Made by a program: the position numbers and the translations under genes
Notes under the pieces: generated by a model
Seen by the model: only the letters and a program-made list of their open reading frames with translations
Databases searched by the model: none
Told to the model about the DNA's origin: nothing
Source of the DNA: Siphonodentalium dalli
Lineage: Eukaryota > Mollusca > Scaphopoda > Gadilida > Siphonodentaliidae
DNA: 64,000 nucleotides
Assembly (NCBI GenBank): GCA_032622095.1
Contig: CP136064.1
Coordinates: 149,173,819 to 149,237,818 of the forward strand
Direction of reading: 5' to 3'
Part shown: piece after piece, positions 1 through 12,421 of the stretch
Position numbering within the stretch: position 1 is the first letter of the stretch
Layout: each line of letters begins with the position of its first letter

Positions 1-1862
1 CCTACTTGAATCAACCAGTTAATAATCTAATAAAATTGCACATTTCCCACAAGAGCCAGCGCATGGTAAGTTTCTGTGCATTGGAAATTTTCCCAGCAAA
101 TATGAGACCGAACATATTAGTAGCTTTGCAAGATATTGAGTAAAATTTTATTTTTAGCAGGTTTTGAATTGTTGTCGGAAGGATCATCAAATATAAAGAG
201 CGTTTGTCTTTCAATGCCCATTTACTAATACGATGAATATTAAACAGCGGTTTGAAAACATGCTTTATTATTGAACTCAGAATTTGTCTGTGCAGCTGTC
301 AAATCGGATTGGATATGCAGAACGGGGGTTTGAGAACGGTGGGGGGGGGGGGGGGTAATATATCAGATATTGGGACATACAGCCTTCGTTGGTTAAGGGG
401 ATGCATTGCAACCGCCCGTGAACCAATCAGTTTATCAAACTTGACTAAGTTTCATTTGCTCTCCCTTCGATACTGAGTTTGAAATCCAGCACACGACCAT
501 TTAAATAGCTATAATATGTAGAAAATAATACAATGTACTCAAAATATCACATATCTGTTGAGAACCTAAACTATCCAGACGATCTCAACAAGATTTTGCC
601 TGAAATATATTCAACTTATGTTATTGTAAATTCGAAATCTTGAAATTAGCTCACCCCATAATAATGACAAAAACTTCAACAGTTAGGCATTCCATGGCTG
701 CCACTATATTCATTAGATATTTGAAAATGTAAACTATCGAAATCATCTCAAAACAGTTTTTGCCGTACTGGTTAAACAACAAACTATTTTAATTGATAGC
801 TTGGTGAGCCCCAAGCCAAGTAATTAATTGATAGGAATACCTCAGACAAAGTATGGGATGGGTAATATATGTATATTGGTTAAAAATGCCAAAAGTTGTG
901 CATGTCGCCAAAGAGTTAATTACCCCCACCCAATAATTAATAATCATGTCTATTATTGGAGGCATGTTAAATTTTATATTTTAGGAACAAGTGGCATTTA
1001 ATACAGTGGCAACGTCCCTGTAGTCATTTGATGGGGAGGCATCAATACAAAAATTTACCCCAACCAAATACACAAATCCTAATATTGCTCAACAGTATTT
1101 GACTACATTCCAGCTGAAATAATTATTGTGACAACGTAATAACTTCCTTCCAACAGCTCCAGTCATTTGAACATTGACACAACATATCAATGTGACGTGC
1201 TTCTTAGGCCTAAACAATGCAAAAAGATACGCACGTAATTTTGTAAAATGAAATTATTTTTTGCAACTATGGGTGCATGCCCAATGCAGCGGAGCCCGTT
1301 ACAAACTCCCATGTGACGGGACTCCAGAGATTGTCAGTGTATAAAAGGAGGAACTTGGCGACAGGGATGGCGATTGGTTCTCAACTTGCCAAATTTGGTC
1401 AAAAACAGTTGCAAATGTCATGCCTGACACATCGTTACTTGGTAACTTTATGTACGTATAGGTTGAATATGTTTTCATTGTCTGATATTCCAACAATCAG
1501 TAGGAATATATTAACATATTTTTTCAACTTTTAGACTTTAGTAAAAATTGTTGTCTGAAATGAACACACATTTGGAAATGTTCCAGTTTTATTCAATTTG
1601 GAAATTGCCAACAGTTGGAAAGCCTGGGTGCCGGTGGTAAATTTCAATCCAAAAAGCGGAGGTGCAAATGGAAACTCGCGAAGCAAGGAGTTTGGTGTCT
1701 GGTTCAAGAGGATGCAGTTGGGAAATTCAAGGTTGACACCCCCCACATCAAAATATCCTGTAGATATGTCACTGATTCTGAGACCATAAATAGGTAGGCC
1801 TACATGTACATATTTCAGAACTAAAAGACCCTTTCCTTCACCCCTCAATATACCCCCTGCTA
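1..1862. other. no gene recognised
   Basis: AT-rich sequence with only short ORFs. A G15 tract lies at 341-355. Nothing else is supported. Confidence 0.6.
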
Positions 1863-1866
1863 TTAA

Positions 1867-2346
1867 AGGTACTCAATCCGATAAAACTCCTCTCAATTAC
1901 AATTTCAATGGCTTCGGGGGTCAAAAATATTTGATTCGAGTCGAGGAAGTCACCCATCAAAGCTCAGATTTGTTAGATATCGATTTTAGAAATCTATTAT
2001 TTTTCATTATCGGGAATACTTTCTGGCCCAGAAAACAGTCAAAATTGCGTTATTATTACCACTTGATTTTAGAGTTATCCATCCTTGTCTGTTTGAATAG
2101 TGTTTTGGTGTACACATCTCGAGCAGGTTACGAAATTGATGGCAATTATTAGTACTCATCTCGAGCAAATAACAAATTTAAAAAATCAATATATAATAAC
2201 TCTGAGCTTTGTTTGATGGGTTCCTCGACTCGAATCATATATTTTTTACCCCCAAAGCCAAAGAAATAGTAATATAGGACCCTCTGATCGGATTGTTGTT
2301 GTTGGAATCTGTTGAGATGGGGATCCTCTGTTCGGATTGAGTACCT
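1867..2346. mobile_element. TTAA-flanked long-TIR MITE, 480 bp
   Basis: TTAA (1863-1866 and 2347-2350) flanks AGGTACTCAATCCGA...TCGGATTGAGTACCT. The arms stay homologous for about 100-150 bp, sharing for example ATTCGAGTCGAGGAA and CATCAAA-type blocks in inverted order. No coding capacity was recognised. Confidence 0.75.
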
Positions 2347-2350
2347 TTAA

Positions 2351-3445
2351 GTATGTGCTGGTAAACATACACGAATTGCCTGGATGACAAATACACGAAA
2401 TATTGATACATTAGCGTCAAACTCTGGTCAATAATTTACATGGCCATTTTCCAGCTGTGTTAAATTTTTCGCACAGAAGTGAAAGGAACGCTCTTTATTT
2501 ATGAGATTTCAGGAATATATAGACTAACACGGAACGCTCTGTGTACATAGCTGCTTTTTGGTTGGAAACCAAACATCTTGTTCAATGTTGTTTTTTGCTA
2601 TGACTTCAATGCATCTTTTTGTGACATGTATTTATCGACCTATATCGATATGGGGAAAAAATCACAAATTGCCCGACCAGGAGAGGAACGGAATACACTG
2701 AGAACATTTTGAGATCCGAACCTGAAAATTGCAAACTCCTAACATCTAGACTGACCTCAAGATTTCCAATTATTGGAAATTTCCAACCTGAGACCCCCCC
2801 CCCCCCCCCACCATAAGGTCGGAAAATTTCCTTCTGATGTCATTTCAGTCAAAAATGTTACCTAAAGCAGGACTATATGCAAATGTTGTTCTAAAAACAA
2901 TTAAAAATTGTTGGAAAATCAAACTACGATAATAATCTCAACTTATAATATTGTTGGTATAACCGTGTGAAAGTTCCTACTAATGTTGTGTCATGTATGA
3001 AATATCCAACTGTTGACAATTTTGATCAAAGTTTGGCCGGGTGGGGATGTGAGATACCCGTGCAACACCCTGCCGCCATATCCCTAAATCCATGAATTAT
3101 TACACTTGGATCGTGAAATTTAGGTAGTAATTAGGATGCCATCACACGAAACAGACATGATTTTGGTTTAATTTCTAAGAATTAAAGAGTTAAACTTCAA
3201 ATTCAAACTTTAAGTTGTTTGTGGAGGAAATCAATCCGACGACGCGTGCTTATCATTGAAATTCCAAGTTATTCGGCATGATATTCTCAACTAAAGTATT
3301 ACGATTGTTATCAATAGTACGGTTATCCGGTTGTGGGCTTCTCCAACCGATTGACACTCTTAACCGAATCATAACCGGACAACCGTCCCAGCACTAGTTA
3401 CAGCTTAATACCATTGATTCACTCACTTGAATTGCCCCATGCTAA
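2351..3445. other. no gene recognised; C16 tract and family B-like relics
   Basis: A C16 run lies at 2794-2809. Segments TTGGAAAATCAAACTAC and CAACTGTTGACAATTTTGAT,CAAAG resemble the 53820-53945 family B 5' region, so this is probably an old repeat copy. Confidence 0.5.
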
Positions 3446-3676
3446 ACATGTCTTTCACTACCACTGAGCGGTGTTCCCATTGATATGTGGTTCTGTCCAA
3501 ACTGCTCATCCAGCCAGTCAGAACAGGAAAATGCTGAAGAATTGTCCACTAGGCCAAGAAGCATTCAGGATCAGGATAGCCGAGTGGAGAGAGACTGGCT
3601 GTGTCCGAGCCAGCAACAGAGGGAAGAAGGCCGGCAAAAAGAAGGTCGGCAAACAAACTCTTCAAAGAAAAAGGTC
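3446..3676 (+). pseudogene. possible remnant of a PHD finger
   Basis: The frame reads TCLSLPLSGVPIDMWFCPNC, then SSSQSEQENAEEL and a Lys/Arg/Gln-rich tail to a stop at 3677. 'TCL...VP...WFCPNC' is the usual second half of a PHD zinc finger. An in-frame TAA lies two codons upstream (3443) with no obvious AG acceptor in between. It may be a broken exon or a transposon-encoded PHD. The first half of the finger was not found. Confidence 0.3.
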
Positions 3677-3748
3677 TGAAAAAGAAAGAAGGACTCGTAA
3701 GTTATTGTTGACAAGTTCATGCACGTGTGGTGGGCATATATGGTGCGC

Positions 3749-3857
3749 CTGAAATTGGAGTATTTACAATTTACAGATAATGGTCGAGAGTTCAACTTTC
3801 AAAATTTGGGAGTTGAACTCTCCACCATTATCTGTGAATACTCCACGAAATTTTCAG
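3749..3857. repeat. foldback hairpin, about 109 bp
   Basis: CTGAAATTGGAGTATT...ACAGATAATGGTCGAGAGTT on the left pairs with AACTCTCCACCATTATCTGT...AATTTTCAG on the right, with a short CAAAATTTGGG centre. Confidence 0.7.
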
Positions 3858-4016
3858 AGTTATGTCTGAAAATCTTAACATGTCTGTAAAAACGTCAGCG
3901 GCCTACAATCCGTGGTTTGAATGATGTGGTTGAAAGACATAATGCAACATTAACTGCAACCATTTTCAAAGTTAAGCAAAAAGTTTATCTTGGGAAACAG
4001 CTTTAAATGGGTACTG

Positions 4017-4641
4017 TACACAGAGATGGGCAATTGTTTTATTTACTCCCATTGACATAACGTTCAAGTTAGATTGTGTTCGTGTTATATGAGTTTTGTA
4101 TAAACCAAATTTAGCGACGAAAATATTGATCTTGGAAATAAAAATATTACAATTTCAAACTACACGCCATGTTTTTGACCTTCACCGGAGAAGACGCAGG
4201 TTGCAGGATGAACCGGAAGTTCAATTGATGCCTGCAATCTCTTCCATCGAACAATCTAACCCCTATAAAAATACTTGACGCTTTATAATGAATCTTGTTT
4301 CTACTCTTTTTTTCCCAAATTGGTTATAGCAGGACTTCCTTTTGCATGTAACATGTTTTGTTCGCAACTCAATAATGTTCGTCGTAAACGGCCGTCGATA
4401 AAAGACACCCAACATATGCGATTTCAAGAACGGTAACTCGTAATGGCATAATTCACCATTTTATGACTCCAGCCATAAATTCATTTATATTAAATAATTC
4501 AATTTGACTTTTATGATAGCCTGTTAACCGGAACGTTTTCAGTAGACAGCGTTGACTCAAATACGTTATTTTAAAATATAACATTGATATTAGATCGCAA
4601 TTGTTACCGGGAATTTATTGAAATTGGCGTACAGTACCCCT
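4017..4641. mobile_element. TTAA-flanked TIR element, 625 bp
   Basis: TTAA (4013-4016 and 4642-4645) flanks ATGGGTACTGTAC...GTACAGTACCCCT. The TIR is about 13 bp with one or two mismatches, followed by weaker matches (CAATTG near both ends). No transposase was recognised. Confidence 0.6.
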
Positions 4642-5149
4642 TTAAGCTGGGCGGTCAGTGCCAAAAATTCTTTGCTTAATGTGTACATTGTATGGGGGTC
4701 ATTTCACAATCAGGTTGAGCATTTAAGTTTTCTCACTCCAATGAAAGTTGTTGCCATGCCTGTAGATTTATAGGACAGCTACTGTCGTCTTACCGATGTG
4801 TACATTTAGCTTAATATTTTAAATGGTCATGTTATAGATAATAAATAGAACATGGCCATATAAATGTGGGCTGCACATTGGCCATATATCAATGGGCTTC
4901 GATGACTGTTATTTGTGGGGTGTGAGGTTATGCGTAAAATTGGATATTTAGATAGATAAGTTCCCTGGCCCATTGGTCATGCATCACTAAGTGGGGTGCG
5001 ATGGCTGTTATATGTGGGCTGCACATTGGCCATATATCAATTGGCTTTGATGACTATTATTTGTGGGGTGTGAGTTTATGTGTAAAATTGGATATTCAGT
5101 TAGATAAGTTCCCCGGACCACTAGCCATCGAGGCTGCAAATAAGGGGCC

Positions 5150-5560
5150 TGATAAGGATAATGTCAGGCTAAAAATTATTTCATGTCAGACACCAGTATA
5201 TGTCAGACACAAATCAAATTTCACTCGTCCTTGACATGATGAAAATCATTCATGTTAATTTGATATTCTACTGCACAAGATACTATTGAATAATATGAAT
5301 CAATATCTTTTAAAGTTTTGGTGAGTAAACAAATTTACTATTTATTGATACCAGTATCAGTGAGAAATGTCAGACTCAATGCACATAAATTGCAATGGGT
5401 CGAAACCTTCAATCAATTCATCAGCAAAATCGCTCTCCAAGACATTTAAGTAGAGTGAATTTTAGCGCTCCATGATTTTTCAGAATGCCAGGCCTGCGTA
5501 ATGTCAGACACAACATTATATGTGACTGACATATGTCAGGCACACAATTTTAAATTATTC
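5150..5560. repeat. spacer with dispersed ATGTCAGACAC motifs
   Basis: ATGTCAGGC or ATGTCAGACAC occurs at about 5161, 5183, 5199, 5367, 5498 and 5535, irregularly spaced. No gene was recognised. Confidence 0.5.
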
Positions 5561-5832
5561 GCAGGCATGTTGGCCATACATCAGTGAGGTGCGATGGCTG
5601 TTATATGTGGGCTGCATAGGGCGTCGATGACTGTTTTTTGTGCGGTGTGAGATTCTGTGTAAAATTGGATATTTAGATAGATAAGTTCCCTGGCCCATTG
5701 GCCATGCATCAGTGAGGTGATATGGCTGTTATATGTGAGCTGCACATTGGCCATACCGTTATGTCAATGGGCTTCGATGACTTAATTGTGGGGTGTGAGT
5801 TAATGTGTAGAAGCAGCTTTTTAGATAGATAA

Positions 5833-7625
5833 GGCCTAAAAAAATATATACATTTGTTTCCGCTAACGAGCTGAAAAAAATTACGGTAGATAGGTAGGCT
5901 TAACTTTTTTTTTTTTTAACTTTGTTTTTTCAGTATCTTTAAAAATAATTGTATAATACTTGTCAATAACCCAAACTATGCACTTCTTAGCCCCAATCAG
6001 GTTAACCCAGATGACAGAGGAACTAGAAACTCCAATTCAATCTTACGTATGCTTTAATATTTACATATATACCAGTCTATATACTAATATAGTCTTTGAT
6101 AATCCTAATATTTCCCATATGGTCTGGCGACAACTGGAGTCAGTCCAGCGCCACTGCACTGTTCACATATTGGAGTGACCATCTTGTACCGATCTTTTAA
6201 TGATGGCGTCACAACACTACCTTCTCCTCCGCATTCAGTGAAGGATCTAGGTATTTTTTGGGGACACCTGTTTTTGGGCAATGATATGCCGAAGGCATAA
6301 CCTGAATGCCTGAGCGGAGGAAGGTTTGGGAGGGATGACCCCCCTGCTGATGATGGAGGTTCTCCCTTGGAAAATTTTTGAAAATCCATTGCATTTAGAG
6401 CTAATCTAGGACACTTTGAGTCAGTATTTTGAATTTTACTGAGAGGTCAATTTGAGCAAGTTTCTCAAGTATAACTTTGGAATTTTTTTATATATGTATG
6501 GATTGGAAATGCTTATAAGTCATTGTCAGATATCTTTTGGTTCAATGGATTATGCTTATCCTGCTTGAAATGAGACTTAGGCCAAACAAAAAAGATTGTA
6601 TGTTTCCGATAACAGAGCGAAAAAATTAGGGTAGGCAGGTAGGGAAATATTTTTATTTTATTTTATTTTGATATTTTCTATCCAGCTTCAGAAATATTGA
6701 ACTACCTCGACCGAAATGACAACTCGGGTTGAGGGGAAAGTATTACTTGATCAACACGGTGGAAATATACATTAAGATTGATAAAAGATCAAACTTACAT
6801 GTACTTCATGCTTATAAAGTATGTTTTTTATTATTCACATTCCATATTTTCATAAATTTGGCTATAAACTTGGTACGAAATTCATGTCGCTAACTTTTTA
6901 TAAGAATTTTACACATAATACCGTACCGTACTTGTATTGTGACGACTACATCCCATTGTCTGGAGGTAGTCATGAGTACACCCAACCTAGCATGCCTGGT
7001 TTTTGGAAACAGTAGCTATACATGTACACCTAACATGTGGTGATAACCTCTATAAATGTACATGTATATATACAGATAAACACCCACCATGTCTGTTGAT
7101 AGTGTTCCTATGTTCCATAAGACCCAAACAAGGCATAAAGCAGGCATGAGATCCACTCTCAGGAAATTAAAATGCATGCCCATTAGTCAACAACCCATCA
7201 CACACCTGGGGGCATTTGAGACAGCAGTCACTTCATGGTCACTTTTCACAGGGATATGTTTTTTTTTTTTAAAAGAAAATTTTGACTTTTTCTCAAAATA
7301 TAAATAAAAAGATTAGGGTCGGCGGGTTATTGTTAGAGTCGGTCGATGTACGGAAACATAGCATCTTTTTTTTTTGGCCTTACCATTATCACTCTAATTC
7401 ATATAATTGGCTATTTTATAAATTCAAGTAAGACACATACATAATATACTACATGTAGTACAGAAACAATGTCTATTAAGTTAGTAATTACTATTTATAG
7501 TACTAATCTCTATATTAATTATTCACTTGGTATTATGAGATCCCATCTGATAACCAGGTTGATTCGATCAAATTGTTAAAATAGGGTCGGTCGGGTTAGT
7601 GGAAACAAGCGTCTTTTTTTAGGCT
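5833..7625. mobile_element. Harbinger-like TIR element (outer), 1793 bp with insert
   Basis: TAA (5830-5832 and 7626-7628) flanks GGCCTAAAAAAA...TTTTTTTAGGCT. The TIR continues as TTTGTTTCCGCTAAC against GTTAGTGGAAACAAG on the right. Removing it rejoins the tandem-array unit AGATAA|GTTCCCTG, confirming the insertion. A 3-bp TAA duplication and GGCC ends fit PIF/Harbinger. About 990 bp remains after removing the inner 800-bp element. Confidence 0.75.
6580..7379. mobile_element. Harbinger-like TIR element (inner, nested), 800 bp
   Basis: TTA (6577-6579 and 7380-7382) flanks GGCCAAACAAAAAAGAT...TTTTTTTTTGGCC. Its ends are related to the outer element (TGTTTCCGATAAC...ATTAGGGTCGG), so a family member inserted into another member of the same family. 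The ORFs inside are short and unrecognised. Confidence 0.75.
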
Positions 7626-8997
7626 TAAGTTCCCTGTTCCATTGGCCATGCATCAGTGAGGTGATATGGCTGCTATATGTGAGCTGCACATTGCCCATAT
7701 ATCAATGAGCTTCGATGGCTGTTATTTGTGGGGTGTGAGTTAATGTGTACAAGCAGCTTTTTAGATAGATAAGTTCCCTCTTCTATTGACCATGCATCAG
7801 TGAGGTGATATGGCTGTTATATGTGAGCTGCACATTGGCCATATATCAATTAGTGATGCGGACCGGTCCACTGCCAAGGCGGTCCAGTCCGGTCCAGGCC
7901 ATTAAAATTTACATTGTTTGCCGATTGTATGCATCATTATCTGTCTCTGGTGGGATATACTGGGAACGATGCACGATACTAGTACCGGTATTTCTAGTAA
8001 AGCGAACATTCACTGTTAAATGTATTGGACAGATATCTAGGTAGCTATAGGGCCAGAATGTGTTATAACCAATCTAACATGGCACTCAACTGATCGTATG
8101 GGGCTATTTTGGCAATCAAAATATGTAATTACTAGACCTGAAACAATCATTGGATACGCCCCTGTATTCTATATACCTTAATTTTGACCTTTGACATTGA
8201 TACTAGTGTCAAAGGTCATAATTAAATAGTACTCAAGATTCATGAATATTTCCCACAATACCTTGATCCATATAAATGCGTTTCGCGCCCAAATCTAATT
8301 CATATCGACTCGACATTTCGAACTGTCAACATTGGCAAATTTTTTTCCCCACCCTCCCATCCCTATATATATATTAAACTGCGGGAGGCATTATTATTCC
8401 TTATATAAATGGTAATAGGCTTACATATAAGATTAATGTTGAGATAATTTCGTTTGTATAAAGCCTTAGACTAACATGTAAAAGCTTAAAGTGGGTCTGA
8501 ATGAAACATAATGATATCTAGTATATGGCTATGAATTGAATAATTTATTTTATAATTTATTATTGTATAGTCAGATAGCTATCTGTGATAGCGAATAACT
8601 TGATGTTTTGTAAAGCGGTTGAGAATCACAATCATTACCATAATTCATGGGTATATGGATGAGTGTATGTGCAACAGTGAGAGTAAGGAGAGTGTAAGTA
8701 TTCATATTTATTCATATGTTATTATTGGAGATTTTATCTCAATAAATAATATTATTGCCAAAGTAGTCTTTGTTATCACACACCTGAAGTCCTATAATAT
8801 CTTAAGTGAAGGGTGTGGTAATTCATGATTCGTATCATACTTATTTTCATTAAATTGAAATTTAAATGAAATAACTTTACTATTACCGGTATACAAATGT
8901 GTGCTAATATGACAACTAAATTAATATTTGAGTCTTGGAGATTGTGATGTACATGTATTTACCTAAGTACAACTACTATATATAATATATACGATAC

Positions 8998-9130
8998 TAG
9001 CATAGTGTGTTTTGAGATGTGTTTTATCTTAATGAGTTAGAAGTATGATTTTTCGCGAAGGCTTTGCCGAGCGAAAAATCATACTTCTAACGAGTTGAGA
9101 TCAAACACATCTCAAAACACACTATATGCT
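8998..9130. repeat. foldback hairpin, about 130 bp
   Basis: AGCATAGTGTGTTTTGAGAT... pairs with ...ATCTCAAAACACACTATATG. The loop centre is TTTCGCGAAGGCTTTGCCGA with AAGTATGATTTTTCGC arms. It lies inside the 7851-12001 element and is likely a small MITE. Confidence 0.75.
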
Positions 9131-9997
9131 ATTGTTGTATTTATCTTATGCCAACTGACACTGTCATTTTTTGTCAAATTAGGCCTAATTTATGACAGTT
9201 TTCAGACAAAAACAACATACATTTTGGTCATTTCGAAGAGCAATTCCCGTTACGCATGAATACGCAGTTACAGTACATGTGATGAGGTCGCAAATTTATG
9301 GAACATTGGGGTGATTTGTCAGCAACAAACAAGATATAAGTCCTGATTTAATATGAATCCATGTACAGAAATCGGAACAGTGAAATTCTTTCAATAACAT
9401 ATCAATGTTCTCAGACAAAAAGCAAAGACATTCAAACTGTTACAGTTCAGAATTCGTTAGATTGAAAATAACCATGCAAGTTCTGAGAAAAGTGTACATC
9501 GTACATTTTGCAAATTTTGTGCAGTGCAAGCTGTTAAAAATGACGGGAATAGAATAGTGAAAGTTTAAAATTTAGTCCTATTTAAAGGGACATGTGATCA
9601 CGTTTCATCGAATGTATAGCTACATTACTATTTTATTCCACTTGTATGCATAAATTTATTCGTTTAAACCATTCGAAACGCTGGAGTAAATGTGACCCAA
9701 TTTCGAGGCGAGAGTTTTTGTTGATACATATATGTAGTTATTTTACGTATACCGAGAACTTGAAACGTCGCCGCCATGTTCTCGGCTGGCGGTAACACAA
9801 AGGCGTGAGTCGTGCCTAAGTGTTAATTAACGGGACCTGGGTCGGTTTGGTGATTAGAATTAATTGAGTTGTGTACACTAATATGTGTTACTGTTAGTTA
9901 ATCACTGCGATGTGTGAGTGCATAACATTGTAGGTGAGAAATATATTAAAGAAATAATTACAACTGATGCAAAAAAACACCTTCTGTAATCTGTCAC

Positions 9998-10995
9998 TTG
10001 GATGAACAAATCCTACTTCTCAAATCAGCAATTGAAACTGGATCTATAATTGATATCGACGGAACATTTAATCTTGCATCTTGCTATGTAACAACTATTA
10101 TTTTTAAAAACCCTAATATTATAAGGAAATCAACTTCAGATCCACCAATACTTTTAGGACCTTTATTGTTGCATTGGGATGGTACTTTTTAATCTTACCA
10201 TCGGTTTTTATCTTATTTATCAAGTAAATTAGCAGGCATTTCACAAGATAAAGTAACATTTGGAACTGGTGATGAATTGTAACTTGTGAATGCCATAACA
10301 TCTTGTTTTCCAAACAGCACGCATACACTATGCAGTATGCACACGCCATCTTAAGGACAATCTTCTCCATAATATAAAAAGACCGACAATGACGAGACTG
10401 TGCAAAAAGTAATCAATAAGGTTTTCAATACAAAGACTGGACTTCTGACGACAATTGACAATGGCAGACATACGACGAGACAGAAGCTGACATACTTACG
10501 CAAAACAGACGATATTTGACAAATTCATTCATGCCGAGATTACGAACTAAAATATTTGACGTTCGAAAGCAAACTGAAAACATTCCTAAATTTTGGACTA
10601 ATAACAATTGTGAATCAATGAATAAAATTATAAAATTATCAACCGATTGGAAAATATTAAAACTCCCAGACTTAACAGACAGACTTTATGAAATTGTAAA
10701 TGATCAACTCAGGGATAATAGAAGTGCGCTGCACTCAACTGGTGACTTTCAGTTAGCGGACAAATTCAAAGTAAGACATCAAATTTGGGTAAACTTGCCA
10801 CCGGAACGAAGAGATAGACGTCTAAAACAAATTCTACAATTCGTATCAGCTCCTTTGACTGTTTTGCTATCAACAGACGAAAAAAAAAGTCCCAAAGGGC
10901 AATGTCACACACTCCCCTTAGATGGGGTAAATGTGCCGAGTCTCAAATGGTGGAGCTCGAGTGCTGTAATAAGTGAAACAGCACAAGTACTTTAA
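9998..10995 (+). pseudogene. broken MULE-like DDE transposase
   Basis: The first segment (9998-10192) reads IIDIDGTFNLASCYVTTIIF and LGPLLLHWD, the region around the first catalytic Asp of a MULE-related family common in marine invertebrates. It continues out of frame as LSSKLAGISQDKVTFGTGDE with a stop, then CTRHLKDNLLHNIK in another frame (about 10325-10375). The C-terminal segment (10516-10995) is open: FWTNNNCESMNKIIKL, then IPDL-like 'LPDLTDRLYEIV' and a long basic helix. Several frameshifts and stops interrupt it, so it is not functional. It lies wholly inside the 7851-12001 element and could be that element's own remnant or a nested insertion. Confidence 0.7.
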
Positions 10996-11065
10996 ACAAA
11001 ACATAGGGGCACGTTGTCTGCCGGTCCAAAGCCCGGATAAAAGCTGATGGAAGTTTAAATTCGTG

Positions 11066-11149
11066 TCAAACCGAGAAGACACTACAAACCGAGAACAAGC
11101 TTAATTATCAAACCGAGAAGACACTACAAACCGAGAACAAGCTTAATTA
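11066..11149. repeat. tandem duplication, about 42 bp, with CCGAGAAC motifs
   Basis: CAAACCGAGAAGACACTACA, AACCGAGAACAAGCTTAATT occurs twice. Related CCGAGAAC motifs lie at 9750 and, inverted, at 11297-11320. They may mark ends of the MULE-related sequence inside the 7851-12001 element. Confidence 0.6.
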
Positions 11150-12421
11150 ATTAAGCCGATACGCTGTGTGTTAAACGAGATCGTCGCTCGGTGGCGCTTA
11201 CAATTTGTTAACAATTTTAATGAAAATATTGATGTCTACTGTAGATATTTCAAATAAAACACTATATTTAATGTATATAAGGCATTTTAAACCTTGTTCT
11301 CGGTTGTTCTCGGTAAATAGGGTGACCCGTCGCCAAGGCAGCAACGTCGTGAGGTGAAAGGTCACATTGTGCATAGTCCTTTCTTGGAGTTTAATACACA
11401 TATTTAAGATATAGCTAAAATTTAATACACAGTATAACATCAAACCGGTATAAGAATAAGATAAAATACTATTGGATTAATGTGACTGTCCTGTGTAACA
11501 TGTGTGTACCCTGGTACTATGTAATGTGGTTTGCATGTTTCTTCGATAATTATAAATGTGAAAAACAATAGAATACTCCATTCGATATCTATCAAAATTG
11601 ATTAGTTGATGCCATGGTACACTGTTTATAACAAATAATTTCATACTCATTCAGAAATCGGCGACATCAAAGCAGGCGGCCGTCCGCACTGGCACTTTCA
11701 TTATAAGGAAAGTGACATGTACAAAGTACACCTATACATTGTTTTCGTGCCATCAAACGTTTAATAGATATTAACCACTTGAATGCGTCAATACATCGTT
11801 TACTAATTGATATGACGGCAAATACGCAATCATATTCGCGATAGTTTATTATAACTGAAGTAAAATAGTGGACCGGACCGGAGAGTACCGGACCGGCGGC
11901 AAAAAGCGGTCCGGTCCGGTGACACCCGGTCCGGACCGGACCGCGGTCCACCCCTGGACCGCGGACCGGACCGGTCCAAAGCGGTCCGGTCTGCATCACT
12001 AATATCAATGGGCTTTGATCACTGTTACACTGTTATATTCCAGAATGTAAATACCGATACCAATACTAAACTTTTAAAATGACTCAATCAGCCAATGGAA
12101 GTTTTACAAAATCATGTGACGATTGGTCAAAAGAGTACAAATGAAGTCGACCACCTGTGAAGTCGACCCCATATAAGATGACCCAATACGAAGACGACCC
12201 AACGCGAAATTGAACTGAAAGATGTCGGCCCCGATGATTAGATAGGCATTGAATATTGTTAATATTAATTTAAATGAGCGCGGCGGACAATTACACTTTG
12301 AACGAGGTCATTATTATTACAATGTGTGTATATAAGGAGGGACTTTCCTCAGTCATGTTGCACAATCAAACAATTTGAACATATTGTTGGTGTGAAATTT
12401 CCAACCAATCTAGTGTAAGGT

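Larger units (their letters stand above)
7851..12001. mobile_element. 4.15-kb TIR element with 8-bp target duplication (hAT-like ends)
   Basis: The left end is TAGTGATGCGGACCGG; the reverse complement of the right end is TAGTGATGCAGACCGG (15 of 16). Both are flanked by ATATCAAT (7843-7850 and 12002-12009). The flanks rejoin to a known unit of the surrounding tandem array (CCATATATCAATGGGCTT), which proves the insertion. TAGNGATG ends with an 8-bp duplication fit the hAT superfamily. The ends carry dense CCGGTCCGG motifs (7858-7900 and 11868-11990), likely transposase-binding or hairpin sequence. No hAT transposase is visible; the only coding remnant is MULE-like, and MULEs also make 8-11-bp duplications, so the class is open. 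Confidence 0.85.
4853..12035. repeat. interrupted tandem array, about 140-148-bp unit
   Basis: Units share CACATTGGCCATATATCAAT, GCTTCGATGACTGTTATTTG, TGGGGTGTGAGTTTATGTGT and TAGATAGATAAGTTCCCTGG. Intact parts are 4853-5112, 5568-5832, 7626-7850 and the start of a unit after 12002. The array is split by the nested Harbinger-like pair, by the 4.15-kb element and by a non-homologous spacer (5113-5567). Confidence 0.8.
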
